A stretch of DNA of 64,000 nt from Owenia fusiformis. Taxonomy: Eukaryota; Annelida; Polychaeta; Sabellida; Oweniidae. The stretch covers positions 3,620,571-3,684,570 of the forward strand of contig CAIIXF020000011.1 of assembly GCA_903813345.2 (NCBI GenBank), written 5' to 3'. This document shows positions 52,561 to 64,000 of this stretch, one piece after another. Position 1 is the first letter of the stretch; the number at the start of each line of letters is the position of its first letter. The notes below the pieces were generated by a model. It was not told the DNA's origin and did not search any database. It was given only the letters and a program-made list of their open reading frames with translations. The position numbers and the translations under genes were made by a program.

Positions 52561-54984
52561 GTTAGTTAGTTAGTTAGTAAAATATTTATTAAAGTCTCAC
52601 ACTGTAGTTAACAATTTACATACTAAAATAACATACAATAATTAACAGTCCCGCCGGCTTCGGCGTATGAGAGACTCAAGAGGCTCAGATGTAAAAGTTT
52701 TAAATATCATATTCTCTTCTATTGCACATTATTTTATCTATAGTTTTTGCCAATGGTCTTTGTAAAATAGAATTGTTCATAATTGAGCAGTATTTAGCTA
52801 GACTAGATAATGTATTAAAGTCAGTTATTTCATTTTTGCAAAGTTCAATAAAATCCCTTCGTGCATAAGTATGAAGATCACAGTCAATGAGGATATGCAT
52901 TTCACCCCTTGTTGACACATGCATAATCTTTCTTGAAGGGGAATACCTTGAAACCTGCCTGTTTCAACCTTCAGTGGTAAAGTTCCTGAGCGTAATCTTG
53001 CTAAGTTGCTGCGCTCGTGTTTATGCATGGAAATAGTTACATAGTGTTCTGGGTGTGAAGCATGGATTTTATGAAGCCGGTATACTCGTAGCTTATTACC
53101 ATTTTCAGGGTTACGGTTATCGTTCCACAATGCAGTATACCATGACTCGTGTTCTTTTGCAACGAGAATTTCTTTGAATTGTTTCAATTGTATTTTTATG
53201 TTTCTTGTTTCAACATGAAAAAGATGTTCCGCTCCATAAGATTGCAGCATATTCAGGGTAGCTTCCTCCCATGAACTTCGCTTACCATAAGAGAATAGGT
53301 GGATTTTCTTCATCACTCTAGAATTGTCCATATTTTGTAGCCGACACCATGTACGTGCTATTTCGACTTTTAGCGTCGCTGATATGGGTGTCCATGCCAT
53401 GTCACCTTCCGTGGTTACATTAGGAGCATCCTGGCCTACTCCTAAGAAAAATCGTCTTGCTTTATTGGTCACGACGGTGGCTGGCATTGTTGCGGATTTG
53501 GTAGTTGCCCAGATAGCTGCAGCATACGTGATCACTGGTATTACAAGCGAGTTATACACATGCGTGTAGACTTCATAGCTAAAGCCACCCATGGCACGGG
53601 ACTTTGTCATGATTGCACCTAGTGCTCTGGATCCTGACTGTGCTAAAATAGTTGCTGTCTTAGTCATGTCTAAATGTTCATTCAGTGTTAATCCAAGATA
53701 TTTATAAGATTGTGCATAATCCAAATTGACAGGTCCACAATGAAATTGATGATTTGATCTTGGGGTTGATAATGGCCTATGATGAATGATTTTTGTCTTA
53801 AGTGCATTTACCGTCATGCGCCATTTGGTACACCAAGTGTGTAGGGTATCTAGCATTCGTTGCAGGTTGTCCTCTGTGTCCGAAATCAGCGCTGTGTCAT
53901 CAGCATATAACAATATACCAACATTGGTGTCGCCAATCTGTATCCCGCAGTCCAAGGCTGTTATCTCGCGTGCAAGATCGTTAATATAGAGGGCGAAAAT
54001 CGAAGTGGACAACTTACAGCCCTGTTTTAGACCCGTGTCGACGCTAAACCACTCAGTCAGCGTACCATTAATCCTCACTGCATATTGGACATCAACATAT
54101 AGGGACTGTATAGCATGCAGTATGCGTCCTTTAACGCCTGATATCATGAGTTTGTAATACATGCATTGACGGTTGATAGTATCGAAGGCACGGCGCCCGT
54201 CGACGTACACAACAAACGTTGATTGTCGAGCATTCTTGCGGTTCCTAATGATTGACGTCGTGGAGTAGATGTGATCAATACAGTTGCGGTCAGTTCTGAA
54301 TCCCTTTTGAAGATCAGACAGTTTACCGTTCGCTTCAAGCCACTTTAACAGTCTCGTGTTGAGGATGGTGCAATATATTTTGCATGGTACCGAAATTAGG
54401 CAGATACCTCTGTAATTCATAGGGATTTTCTGGTCACCAGATTTGTGGATGGGATTGATAATTCCTTTATTCCATGAACTTGGAACTCGACCAAGACTGA
54501 AACATGTGGTGATTATTTTGTAGAGTAAATCAATACACAATCGTTTTTTAAGTGTCTCAGCTGGTATCCCGTCAAAACCTGCCGCTTTCCGTACTTTTGC
54601 AGCGTATACAGCTTTTGCTACCTCTCCATGCGTTATATCACGGTTAAGTTCTGGGTTAAGGTCATTTGGCTCATCAGAATTGGTAGAATCCATAAATGTT
54701 TTAATGTTATCAAGATGGTTTTGATCAAAATTCGGGTCATTGTTATCATTATACATTTTTTCAAAATCGTTTTTCCATGTATTGAACACTATTTCCTTGT
54801 AGTTTGTTGTATTTCCGTCTGTCATTGTAACTTCCATAGGTATTTTTGTAGTTCGATCATTTGACATTCCAATGTTCCCAAAGTCTTCCCAAAACGATCG
54901 TTGGTCATATTTGTTGCTAAAAAGTTCCAGTAAATGTTCTTGCATTTCTTTCATATGGATAATTATAAAAAATAAATTCATGTA
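52561..54984 (-). mobile_element. 5'-truncated LINE with long reverse-transcriptase ORF
   Basis: The minus frame from about 54980 to 52910 encodes a non-LTR RT. Seen are the fingers region (NPIHKSGDQKIPMNYRGICL), the first catalytic Asp region (YVDGRRAFD, near residue 280), GLKQGCKLSTSIFALYIND, LLYADDTALIS (the active-site YADD, near residue 380) and KYLGLTLNEHLDM. No endonuclease domain is present, so the copy is 5'-truncated. A frameshift near 52910 separates RLCMC from EMHILIDC, the two halves of the C-terminal zinc-finger-like motif. The 3' UTR ends AATAAATATTTTACTAACTA with a short ACTA repeat tail. Clade not determined. Confidence 0.9.
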
Positions 54985-56090
54985 CGAGGGGTGATTCAAA
55001 AGTAATGGACAACATTTTATAGGCATACTAAATTTCACCCAATCAGTCTATTTTTTTCACAGTGAATAGATCAATCAATTCTCTACTTTGTGTCGAATTC
55101 TCATTTAAATGCATTTGAAATTGTTTCAGCTATGCGTAACCATGGTAACAAGGGTAAGCATGGGTGGAATTGGTTTTTTAATGATAATTGAATGTTTTTG
55201 TCATTTTTGCTTGATTTCGTTTTAATGACTCAATTACCACACATGATATGTCTAACAAGCATGGTAATGCAATTGTCAAGCAAGACTCACATGCCCATGT
55301 GTTTGCTGTTGAGTTCTTAATTCAGCAACCAATTGTGCTATGACATCACAATGATATTTCTAAGAAAATGCAATCTTGGACATGCACTTCAAAAGAAAAG
55401 GAAAGACACAAGAGACAATCGTTTGTTACACATGGACAATGCCCCAGCACACAGGTCCAAGCTAGTTCAGGATACTCTTGCAGCATTCATGGACATGCCT
55501 CAACTTCCACATGCTCCATATAGCCCTGATACTGCTCCTTGTGATTTCTATCTTTTTCCAACCCTTAAGATGGCATTAAAGGGACAATCCTTTCAGACAT
55601 TAGCTGAGCTGCAAATGGCTGTACAAAAACAGCTGAAAACCATGGCTGCTGATGGATTTGGGCATGTGTTCTCTGCATGGGTGCGACGACAGAAGAAAGT
55701 AATTGAACTTGGAGGAGAATACATTGAGGATTGAATATAATTCAAATGGATGATCATCAGGAATAATAAGGAATGATATGGATTATTATTGAACTTACTG
55801 CGATATGCTTTTCATATACATCTTGCATTGCAAAATATATTGCACCAGCAAACTTTTCATTGAAAATCCATTTGTTATTATGATGAAAATAGCCTTAAAA
55901 ATGGATTCCGGGTGTATGCACCATGATCCAAGAGAAGTGCTCTATCTCAAAATGTATTGGCATTTAGTTAATAAAATTTTAACATCTAATAGATAATTGA
56001 TTAATCTTTATTTGTACAAAGTTTCATTCAAATCTGGTAAAGGTAAGCGTGCCTATAAAATTTTGTCCATTACTTTTGAATCACCCCTCG
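54985..56090 (+). mobile_element. Mariner-type DNA transposon, partly deleted
   Basis: The ends CGAGGGGTGATTCAAAAGTA (then ATGGAC) and its inverse are flanked by TA (54983-54984, 56091-56092). The 1.1-kb body contains the C-terminal half of a mariner transposase on the + strand. The N-terminal DNA-binding part and first catalytic Asp are not seen, so the copy cannot be autonomous. It sits exactly at the truncated 5' end of the LINE, and the LINE frame's first 18 or so codons are mariner end sequence. Confidence 0.9.
55333..55737 (+). CDS. Mariner transposase, C-terminal catalytic part
   Basis: The 133-codon frame contains HMDNAPAHRSK (second catalytic Asp) and PHAPYSPDTAPCDFYLFP (third catalytic Asp), then ALKGQSFQTLAELQMAVQKQ. 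By my count 35 residues separate the two Asp residues, one more than in the Mos1-type D34D. The first third of a transposase is absent, and the ATG shown is only the first in frame. Expected function would be cut-and-paste transposition at TA; this fragment is inactive. Confidence 0.85.
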
Positions 56091-56099
56091 TATAGGCTA

Positions 56100-58640
56100 T
56101 GGTTTTCAATTTTAGTTTGATTGGTGAGTCAATAAGTTAAATAAATGTTTACAATATAGTGTTTTTGTTATTATCGCGGGTCAATTTAATTTTTCCTTTT
56201 CCAGAAAATAACAATGTTAACCCTTTCACGACGATGGACGCCATACGGAGCCCTATTATGTAATAGCTTTCGGGACGATGGGCACCTTTTAGCAACATTA
56301 TTTTTATTTATATAGTTCAATGAAATGACAATATCTCCAGTTCTATTCAGTATTTTTACACCAAATGTTGACAAGTTGTTAAAATGTGATAATCCTTATT
56401 AAAAATAATCAGTGATAAAATCTAAGCTATAGGTCCTGGGGTATAGATCATTTGCAATTATCCCCCAAAACCTGCTATTACTTATTCGTCACCAGGCCAA
56501 CATTTTCCTATAAATACTCACGTCGGAAAAGAGTCAATACAACTTCTGTAACAATTAAGCGGGGTTAAGTGATTCCTAGTTTAATACAATGTGCAAAAAT
56601 GTTCCCTTTTCATTTGAAAACTTAAAAACGAAAAATGTAAGCCGGGAAAACACATTTCTACAGTATTTAATTTACCAGGGGTTGTGCGAACCTCCCGGGT
56701 TGCGAGATACTTCAAGGAACTTTGAACACCACACTAATATGTTCCTTATAAGAATAATGTTAAAATGTTAACAATATTCGTGCTTCATAGTTATTGACAT
56801 TCAGAGAACATCTTGCACTTGTCGTGTTTTATTCTCAATGCCAACCACTCTTTATTTAGGGTGTTAATAAATACGTGTCATTCCCGTTAACCGCTGTACA
56901 AATTCAGAATATGTATTTAAATTGCAGCCACTTAAATAACCCTGTCATCACGTGCCCTTTATTCAATTTTTCAATCATCATAAGCTCCTAATTCGTGTAT
57001 CGCTACATTCTAATCACAACCAGCTCAAATTATTAAATTTTAAATTATGGGTTGCGCCGAGCCCCTGGTTGGGGACAGGGGAGAAAATTACCGTGTACAG
57101 TGAATTGCGGGATTGTTTAGAGCGGGGGTTGGACCGAAGAGGACGTAATGAGGACCTTCGCAGCGTGCGTCAATTGCTCCATTCACTTCGGCAATTATGC
57201 CCCTCGGGATAAATTTCTGCTTTTAAAAATCGGTTAGAAATACATTCTGTTTCATAACTAATGAACCGTAGTTGTTTTTAATATCAAAATATCCATAAAT
57301 TGTCAGCTTAAATACTAAATATAGTAATGTAACTATTTGACTTTTGGTGCGAAAGTTCAATTGTTAATAGATCCTGTTGGTCTAAATCTAAAATGTCTTA
57401 GATGCGTACCATTAAGAACGTTTTTTTTTATTGCATATCGAAATTATAAGCCCATCACAATGCGCCACCGCTTGGACACTACACTTTTTAAATTTTCAAA
57501 ATTATAACAGGGGCTATTTGTTTCAGCTTATACTTATGATAAAAATACATGAAGCCTTTGATTGCTTATTTGTGAACATTAGTTAGATATGACGTCCATA
57601 AAACAAATATAAATTCGTTCCGATAAAAGGTGCCATAAAGGCTGACATGGCCGCAGTCATGCAAGCCGGCTAGGTTACTATATCATTAACAGAAACAAAA
57701 ATAGAAACATAAACAGAACACACATTCATCCGTTGTTTTCAACTACAACTGTGGAAATGGAATCAAAAATGGTAATATACCTGCCTACCTATCTTTTGCC
57801 CCCCTATTTAATTTTTTATTTGTCTCCCCTAAATTAAGGTCCTGGCTTCAACCTTATCCGAAACCCATACTATTCCATTTGCTTTTCGATTAAATACAAA
57901 ATACAGCAATGAAAAACAAAATAGCATTTTAGCGTGGGACGTACATATTTTTCAACTTGAATCGTTGTCTACCTCGACTGAACTATGACAGTTGTATTGT
58001 ACTAAAAAAACAAATAGGATATATACATGTATTTCATCGAGTCTGTATTTTATCGTGATCCGTGAAGCAAGTTGATGTCTCAATAACGTAGCTGAGACTT
58101 TCTTAACTATCGACTTACACATCACAAGTTGAAATAACACTATATTTAGAAAATAGAATATAATTTATTATGTTCTAAATAACAATATTTGTGATACGAA
58201 CATGTATCGTTGTAGAAAATATACAATTCCATTGGGTAATAGCCTGTATTAAATAGTAGGATCACGGCGGGACCAATGCATGATCATATTATATATCACA
58301 TGGTATATTTCTTCGTTACACAAGATCCCTTCCAAAAGTATGGGTTAAGTCGAAGTATTTTACCACATATTCGATTTGCTAAATACAACCCCCTCCCCCT
58401 ACAAAAGCTTGGCAATCCTCAAAGGCGCATTGAAGCTGATAAAGATGAACTATTCTTGAACAGCATAAACAAAGATGACCAAAAAAGTGACAAATGTCCT
58501 AATTTATGACTGTGGTTATTTACAAATCGACGGACAGGTTTTCGTATGTGGTCCAGTAGAAAAGTCGATATTACTAAACTTTTGGAGGGGGTGTATAATG
58601 TTAACACTTTTTCGCACGGGGAAAGTATATAACGAGCACA
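56100..58640. other. No certain gene
   Basis: 56205-56300 carries a CCTTTCACGACGATGGACGC / CTTTCGGGACGATGGGCACC repeat pair. 57040-57212 is a G+C-rich island in AT-rich DNA, with an 86-codon frame ending SVRQLLHSLRQLCPSG. It has no known domain and no evident splice sites. The rest shows nothing supportable. Confidence 0.4.
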
Positions 58641-58642
58641 AT

Positions 58643-59491
58643 TTATTTGGCGTTCTGTGTTTCTAGTAAGCATCTTCTGTATTGTTCGTGAGCGACTCGT
58701 GGGTCTATGTGTGGGATTTGGATTGCCTGGGTAGGGTTAAGCCCCCCGGGTAGTAGGATACGCCCGGTCGGAAGACAGCCGGAGGGGGAAACATCAAATG
58801 TCAGTGGATGTCTTGGAAAAATTCCGGTAGAAATCATGTTAGGAACTTGAGAGTTCATTGCAGGTATGTGAGGATTCGTTACTGGTACACGAGAGTTCGT
58901 GACGGGTACGTGTGTATTCGTAACGGGAATTCTTGCAGGTGACAGCGTTGATACGGGTGCCAACAATGACGTTAATCCACTCGGTGATGATACGGTAGCC
59001 GACGCCGATGGTAGAGACGCTGCTGGGTTTATGTTGTGAAAGTCCGTACGAGCGCCATACATCGGACCTGTTGGTATCGATGTTGGTTTATGTACGTCCC
59101 CAACCAAACTCTTGAGTTCCTCTAACGATCGAGTTAGTACTAGAATGTAGTTTTTCGCCAGAAGCAGTGTAGATATTTTTGACAGTTTCCTAACCGACGG
59201 GTTGCCGGAATACGGCATTACTTCGCGGAGACCCTCTAAAGCGCTATTCAAATCGTGCATTCGTTTTCTCTCACGGCCATTTATTTTAAGTCTCAAATCT
59301 TGAAGTTCTTCTTCGCTCATTTGCTTTTTGGTGCTGGTCCTCCCCCGGGGTCTATGCGGCAGTCGGGAAATGTGTGTAGAGACCGAGGGGTGCACTCCCT
59401 CCATTAGTTGCGCAATCATATGCCGACTGGTCCTTTGAGCTTGTTCTTCCTCGGATATACAAGACTCTGGACTACTGCTTCTTTCAGACAT
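58643..59491 (-). CDS. olig: Olig-family bHLH transcription factor
   Basis: An intact, intronless 282-residue protein. Residues about 66-130 form the b[23 protein letters not shown] (basic region with the E-box-contacting Glu in RERKR), EGLREVMPY, a loop, and [20 protein letters not shown] ending in [12 protein letters not shown]. This matches Olig proteins more closely than the related Bhlhe22/23 group (LREVMPY and LTxSLEE rather than LRAVIPY and QALEE). Olig factors act in the nucleus as DNA-binding dimers, usually repressors, in neural patterning. Outside the bHLH the protein is Ser/Pro-rich; residues about 197-226 contain four units of a VPVTNxH/R-type heptad, which is unusual. The first in-frame ATG was taken. 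The TAA stop overlaps an AATAAA hexamer on this strand (58642-58647). Confidence 0.93.
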   Translation of the reverse strand: MSERSSSPESCISEEEQAQRTSRHMIAQLMEGVHPSVSTHISRLPHRPRGRTSTKKQMSEEELQDLRLKINGRERKRMHDLNSALEGLREVMPYSGNPSVRKLSKISTLLLAKNYILVLTRSLEELKSLVGDVHKPTSIPTGPMYGARTDFHNINPAASLPSASATVSSPSGLTSLLAPVSTLSPARIPVTNTHVPVTNSRVPVTNPHIPAMNSQVPNMISTGIFPRHPLTFDVSPSGCLPTGRILLPGGLNPTQAIQIPHIDPRVAHEQYRRCLLETQNAK

Positions 59492-59545
59492 TATGTAAGT
59501 GTTTTTAGCGTCCCGACTGTTATGTTAGATCAGTTGCGATAGTCC

Positions 59546-59556
59546 GAGTTTTATAA
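59546..59556 (-). promoter_or_regulatory. TATA-like box of the olig gene
   Basis: On the minus strand ATTTATAAAAC lies about 57-65 bp before the ATG. This would place the start of transcription near 59520 and leave a short 5' UTR. Inferred by position and match only. Confidence 0.4.
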
Positions 59557-59752
59557 ATGTTCCTTTTCTATTTTTCTCGATCGATATAGAAGAACTTTTT
59601 ATCTCACAGATACAGCTGTAAATATGGTATTTTTCAACTTTTTCCCATGAACTAAAATCGTCAGGTAAGATGAGCATAAAGCGATGTGAGCTCTTTCAAA
59701 TTTTTCAAATGTTTTATTAGGCGAACGGTGGGGTGTACCCTTAAGTGGTACC

Positions 59753-59764
59753 GATCACGTGATC
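59753..59764. promoter_or_regulatory. 12-bp palindrome with CACGTG E-box
   Basis: GATCACGTGATC is a perfect palindrome about 265 bp upstream of the olig start. Its core is a class-B E-box, bound by many bHLH-ZIP proteins; Olig itself usually prefers CATATG or CAGCTG. Regulatory role is speculative. Confidence 0.35.
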
Positions 59765-62390
59765 AAATCCAATTTCGATTGAGTGATTGGCCCTTATCGA
59801 AATTGAAACCCGTCGATATGTAATTTAAACGTTAATAGATTTTGGCGAAATTATACCGGTGACGTGGCTTATTTGAATGCGATCAGTGTTCGCGCTGTTG
59901 TTCGCTACGGAGAGCTTGTTAGCAAATTGTCATAGGTGTGTTTTCTAACACCTAATTAGGAAGTGGTCAAACAAACACCTTATGTTTTGATTTTTACACT
60001 TTGAAAATATATAGTATCTTAAGATTTTTTTATAGAATTGGTAACTGTTTAGCAATTAAGTTTGTCCCATTTTGAAACATGCTTCTAGAGTTCTTTGAAG
60101 TTTTTTTAATACATTTGAAATTCAGCTGATCGAGTTATTTTTTATTTTAAATGATCTCGACAATTAGCGTAAAGGACCCGCGTATGGCTTGCGCACATGT
60201 CGTATTTAAAATCTACGCGGGGTGTCTCATTAACTAAATCGTTTTCTTATGAAATCTCTTTCCTTATGTGCAAGATTTAATCGGAAGAGTGTTTTAAAAG
60301 TGGAGTTGATCTAAAGACGATGGATTCATTTAAACTTATTATAAACTCCCAATAAAAGAGCAAAACTACAGTTACATAGAAACTGAAAAATGTAAGAAAA
60401 AATCGATTGGATTGCGTTAGATAAACAACAATGTGGTGTATTTTCGATTCCGAGCCTATTATCCCAGTTGATTGATAAAAATCGTACAACACAAAGGTTA
60501 AAAGGATAACGGATAAGCCCATTGGTTATGTAAATTGTAAAATTACATAGTGATGATCAATATAATATCTATTTCAAAAATGCTCTGAGGGGAGGTTTCT
60601 AGATTTTACAATGGTTATATACCCTTGCCTCTTTAAGACGAAATTAGAAAGTAACTTGAATTTTCAAAAGTAACCTTTTTACTATTAGAACTGGCATTTA
60701 CTCCTTATCTATGGACGCTTACTTAACTTAAGTCTTCAATAAGTTCATCCTCGGACACGCTCTCCAGATAAGTTACTCTGGAGTATATAGTAGGAAAATG
60801 AAGTTCGAGGATCAGTTTGGGAAACCCTCGAACAACACATTCGATCGAATCCAGTGTAATTCTGTATTATAAGTAGAATCAGTTAAGGCAGCAATAGAAA
60901 TGCCATTTCTGGGCTATTACGTCGTGAATATGATGTAATTTCTATGAATCTTTGAAATACTTGAGTATGGTTAAAAATCGAATCCAAACTCGGGTCGCGT
61001 GTTTACAATCTGAAACTTCGGTGAACTTGGTTGACTTCGGTAAAGAACCATACGGACTGAATTTGCCATCAGCGTTGATTCTCAATTCGCACCATCGGTG
61101 TACTAATGAGCCAAACGTTTCCCCTTAACAAGATACAATTAAAGAACCCATTTTTCGTTCAATGAATTTTCTTTAATTCAATTTAGGCCCCTTTAAATTC
61201 CCGCAGGACCATCGGCGAGGCATTGTATCGTGAAACGGCCATATGATTGCCGTATAGGTTTTCTCTAATCACCTAGTAACGACAGATGTCTATAACAATA
61301 CCATAATTACATTTAAAACACCCGAAATCTTTTTAGGGGTACCTGATTGCAATTTTTTTTATATTAAAGATACGATGTGAAGTAGCTTAATTTTAAGTTG
61401 ACAGATCAACACAACTCCTCAATGTTATAAAAATGAGAGATTCATATTTGAAAAATAGTAGGTTGCTATATTTCATGTTATAAAATCTGCGAAATTATTT
61501 ACAACCACGTACTTTTCTAAAAGGCGGTAGAATTGTATAACATTGCCTGGGTGTAGATATAGAATGTTTTAAGTGGTCCTAAGTCGGGATACCATTTATA
61601 ATTCGCATTCAAACCATAATTGATAATAACTATTTTTCAAGGAAATAATTATCACATTTTAAAGAAGAAATTCGAGCAAGTACTGGTGCTAAATACGTCC
61701 ATGAACTCAGTGCCAAACATTACTTTTCCCCATCGCAGATTCTTACAAACATTTACGCTGAGAAATAAGCCCACTCGAAAACTCTCAGCTAACGGGCTTA
61801 ACTTGACAGGCATTGTATTGGCCTTTAATATGTGTTTAATTTCTTTCAAGTGAACTCCTTATTTCTATGCCCGCTGGCACGAAGAGAACCTTAATTAAAA
61901 TTGGAAATTGAAAAGGTCTTTTCATAAAGACATCTGTTAACATACTGCGGTACTTGCGTTTAAATTCCTATCAATAGTGATCTGTTATTCTATTTGGGTA
62001 ACTTTATAATCTTCACAGATATTTTTCTGACTTTTAAATCCTTGTATTTTGACAAGCGTTGACTAGTTTTTAGTCCAATTCTTCATTTATTTTCTCTATA
62101 CCCTAGCGCTATAGCCGTAATTAGATAAAAGAAATTCTCAATAACTATTGTTTTTCTGATTTCTGAACCCCGATATTTTGACAAATGATGACTGGTTTCT
62201 ATATATATGCATGTCACCTCAGTTTCCTTTATAAAATATTTATTTATTTAAAATGTATCTAGTCAGAAACTCCTTGGTTTTATGATGCCTCTTTTTAATG
62301 CTTTGAGCTATCGACCTTGGGGAAGATGGTCTCAATTCATTACTACAGAGGTGTATATTATCTATGGGGTTCTTGTTCTATTTATTCACT
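59765..62390. other. Upstream of olig: no gene recognised
   Basis: Likely cis-regulatory or neutral DNA. Sequence is more balanced in composition than the repeat-rich regions to the left, and I see no TE signature over about 2.6 kb. Overlapping plus and minus frames at 61620-61853 lack motifs. Confidence 0.4.
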
Positions 62391-62394
62391 CATG

Positions 62395-62930
62395 CAACTC
62401 CCATTTAGTGCAATATATGTACTTATCATTCAATATGCATCTCACATTTAGTGCAATATATGTATTTATTGTAATATTTGTCCTCAACCATATGCATTAT
62501 GTATTTCACAATTAGTGCAATCTTCATATTAATTGAAATATTTGACCATATGCAACATACTACTTACATTTAGTGCAATATATGCATTTATCATGCAATA
62601 TGCATCTCACATTTAGTGCAATACATGTATTTATTGTAATATTTGTCTTCGATCGTATGCATTGTGTATTTCACATTTAGTGCAATATTCATATTTATTG
62701 TAATATTTGACCATAGTGCAACATCCTACTCACATTAAGTGCAATATATGAATTTATTGTAATATCAGCTTCGACCATATGCATGATACAATTCACATTT
62801 TGTGCGATATTTGTATTTATTGTAATTTTTGACCATATGCAACATGCTACTCTCATTTAGTGCAATACATGTATTTGTTATGCAATATCCATCTCACATT
62901 AGGTGCAATATATGTATTTAATATAATGAT
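62395..62930 (+). repeat. Tandem array with three-part higher-order period
   Basis: Ten copies of CACATTTAGTGCAATATATG or close variants start near 62402, 62445, 62508, 62567, 62609, 62674, 62732, 62795, 62853 and 62897. Spacing runs 43, 63, 59, 42, 65, 58, 63, 58, 44, i.e. a repeating short-long-medium triplet of about 165 bp with one short unit skipped. Confidence 0.85.
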
Positions 62931-63039
62931 TGACAATATCATTCCATGAACTGCTTATTTATGCCAAACTGATTAATCAGACAATTTATATTTATTTATT
63001 TATATCATTGGTTATTATTGTATAAATTTTTACCAGAGA

Positions 63040-63245
63040 CATTTTTTGTCTCTGTCTTTATGAATGTACCCAAGCTGCCCATTGGGGGTAGTAATGGGTG
63101 ACACTCAGATATAATGTATACTGTGTCTCATAAGTCGGCACCGGCTGGTGATGTTACAAAATGTTGTTTTTATTATGTATTTTATATGTATATTGTAATA
63201 TCAGTGACACAAAAATAAACTATTTTAAACTTAAAACTTAAAACT
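63040..63245 (+). mobile_element. Possible LINE 3' end
   Basis: TTTTTGTCTCTGTCTTTATG, then AAAAATAAACTATTTTAAAC and a short AAACTTAAAACTT repeat tail, has the form of a non-LTR 3' UTR with poly(A) signal. No coding part is attached, so the call is tentative. Confidence 0.4.
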
Positions 63246-63539
63246 TATATTATTTTTTCTCTTGTTTTTGAGTTTATAAACCTTAACGCGACAAACGCAA
63301 TAAGTTAATAAATAACACACGAGTGATCGGTGTCTTTCTTGCTTTTAAATCCTGGTTTTTAATGATAGTCCAATTATTCATTGACAATCTCTGGGATTTT
63401 ATATCATGGACCTTTAGCCAATTCTGATTGTAAATGACCTGGGAATGTTTAACGTTATTTTCCATTCAGAACGATTGGTGAATGTCTAAGTCATTATTTT
63501 TTACCTGTACATCTTAACCCTACTATCACACCAAACTAG

Positions 63540-64000
63540 TTCTCACTACGTTCTCGAAAACGGGCTTCAACTGTGTACGAACGGACTGGACCTACTAAGA
63601 ACCGTTTGGGATCTATTTACAAACTTCATCCTTTCTTTACGCCGACGACACGTCCATCTATTGTCCATATAATAAAGATAATCTAATTGATAAAATGACA
63701 ACTCTTCAAGAAGACATGGATATTATTAATGACTGGTCAAACCTATGGCATCTCAATTTCAATGCAACTAAGAGTGCCCATCTGATATTTCATGGAAGAA
63801 AAACAATTGAAAACATTTATCCTCTTCATTTGGGAAATACGCGTATACCTAAGTATGATCACCATAAGCACCTTGGACTTATATTGGACGGAAATCTAAA
63901 ATTTAGCCATCACATTACTGAAATCTCGAAGCGCATTGACAAATTAATCAATCCCCTGAAAGTCTTAAAATCAAAACTTAATGGTATCCACCTATTAAAC
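63540..64000 (+). mobile_element. LINE reverse-transcriptase fragment, cut by window end
   Basis: From about 63640 the + strand reads LYADDTSIYCPYNKDN, then INDWSNLWHLNFNATKSAHL, HKHLGLILDGNLKFSHHI and INPLKVLKSKLNG. This is the RT YADD motif and the region after it in L2/CR1-like LINEs. Immediately upstream the frame shifts and only traces of the preceding motif remain. The element continues past base 64000. Confidence 0.85.

Noticed and set aside
1-64000. LTR elements, endogenous viruses or Polinton-type elements
   Set aside because: I saw no paired long direct repeats with primer-binding sites and no gag, integrase, capsid or protein-primed polymerase motifs. The RT pieces present are all LINE-type.

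Overview
The window looks like AT-rich, intron-rich animal nuclear DNA, most likely from a marine invertebrate deuterostome. A hemichordate or similar animal is my guess, from the mix of an Olig-type bHLH gene with secreted TSP1/EGF/ShKT/DUF3011-like mosaic genes; the species cannot be fixed from sequence alone. No bacterial-style operon is present. Most coding sequence sits in short exons that long-ORF searches miss, so I located exons by splice sites, frame and domain motifs.

Layout. (1) About 0-10.5 kb, + strand: the 3' end of a secreted gene (gene A), with a mucin-like Thr/Ser/Ala/Pro exon, a ShKT-domain exon and a tiny last exon whose stop is followed at once by AATAAA. Upstream of it is an array of 12 GAAATTTC-centred palindromes with mostly unrelated spacers (4.83-5.46 kb). 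(2) 10.5-30 kb: no certain gene. It is filled by hairpins, TIR elements, a LINE fragment, tandem repeats and an 829-bp foldback element, plus a possible first exon (MAGKV) beside a CTCF-like site at 13.44 kb. (3) 30.1-44.0 kb, perhaps to 50.8 kb, + strand: gene B, a mosaic secreted protein. Its predicted order is signal peptide, three nearly identical TSP1 repeats, Thr/Pro linker, EGF-like modules, a DUF3011-like domain, a mucin exon, three EGF modules and a possible last exon. Nearly all introns are phase 1, and together the exons give an uninterrupted frame of about 625 residues. Around the EGF exons lie at least five decayed or truncated copies. (4) 44.3-50.3 kb: nested inverted-repeat elements, including a 3.2-kb element with long terminal inverted repeats. 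(5) 52.56-56.09 kb: a 5'-truncated LINE on the - strand with a long RT frame, and a 1.1-kb mariner-type element abutting its truncated end. (6) 58.64-59.49 kb, - strand: an intact single-exon Olig-family bHLH gene. (7) 59.5-64 kb: non-coding DNA, a tandem array with a three-part higher-order period, and LINE pieces running off the end.

Genes A and B are probably paralogues: both contain a mucin exon of exactly 270 nt (15 x 18 nt) in the same phase, and both are cysteine-rich and extracellular in design. The Olig gene is an unrelated neighbour. The main themes are exon shuffling with birth and death of exons inside gene B, and an unusual density of palindromic or foldback DNA.
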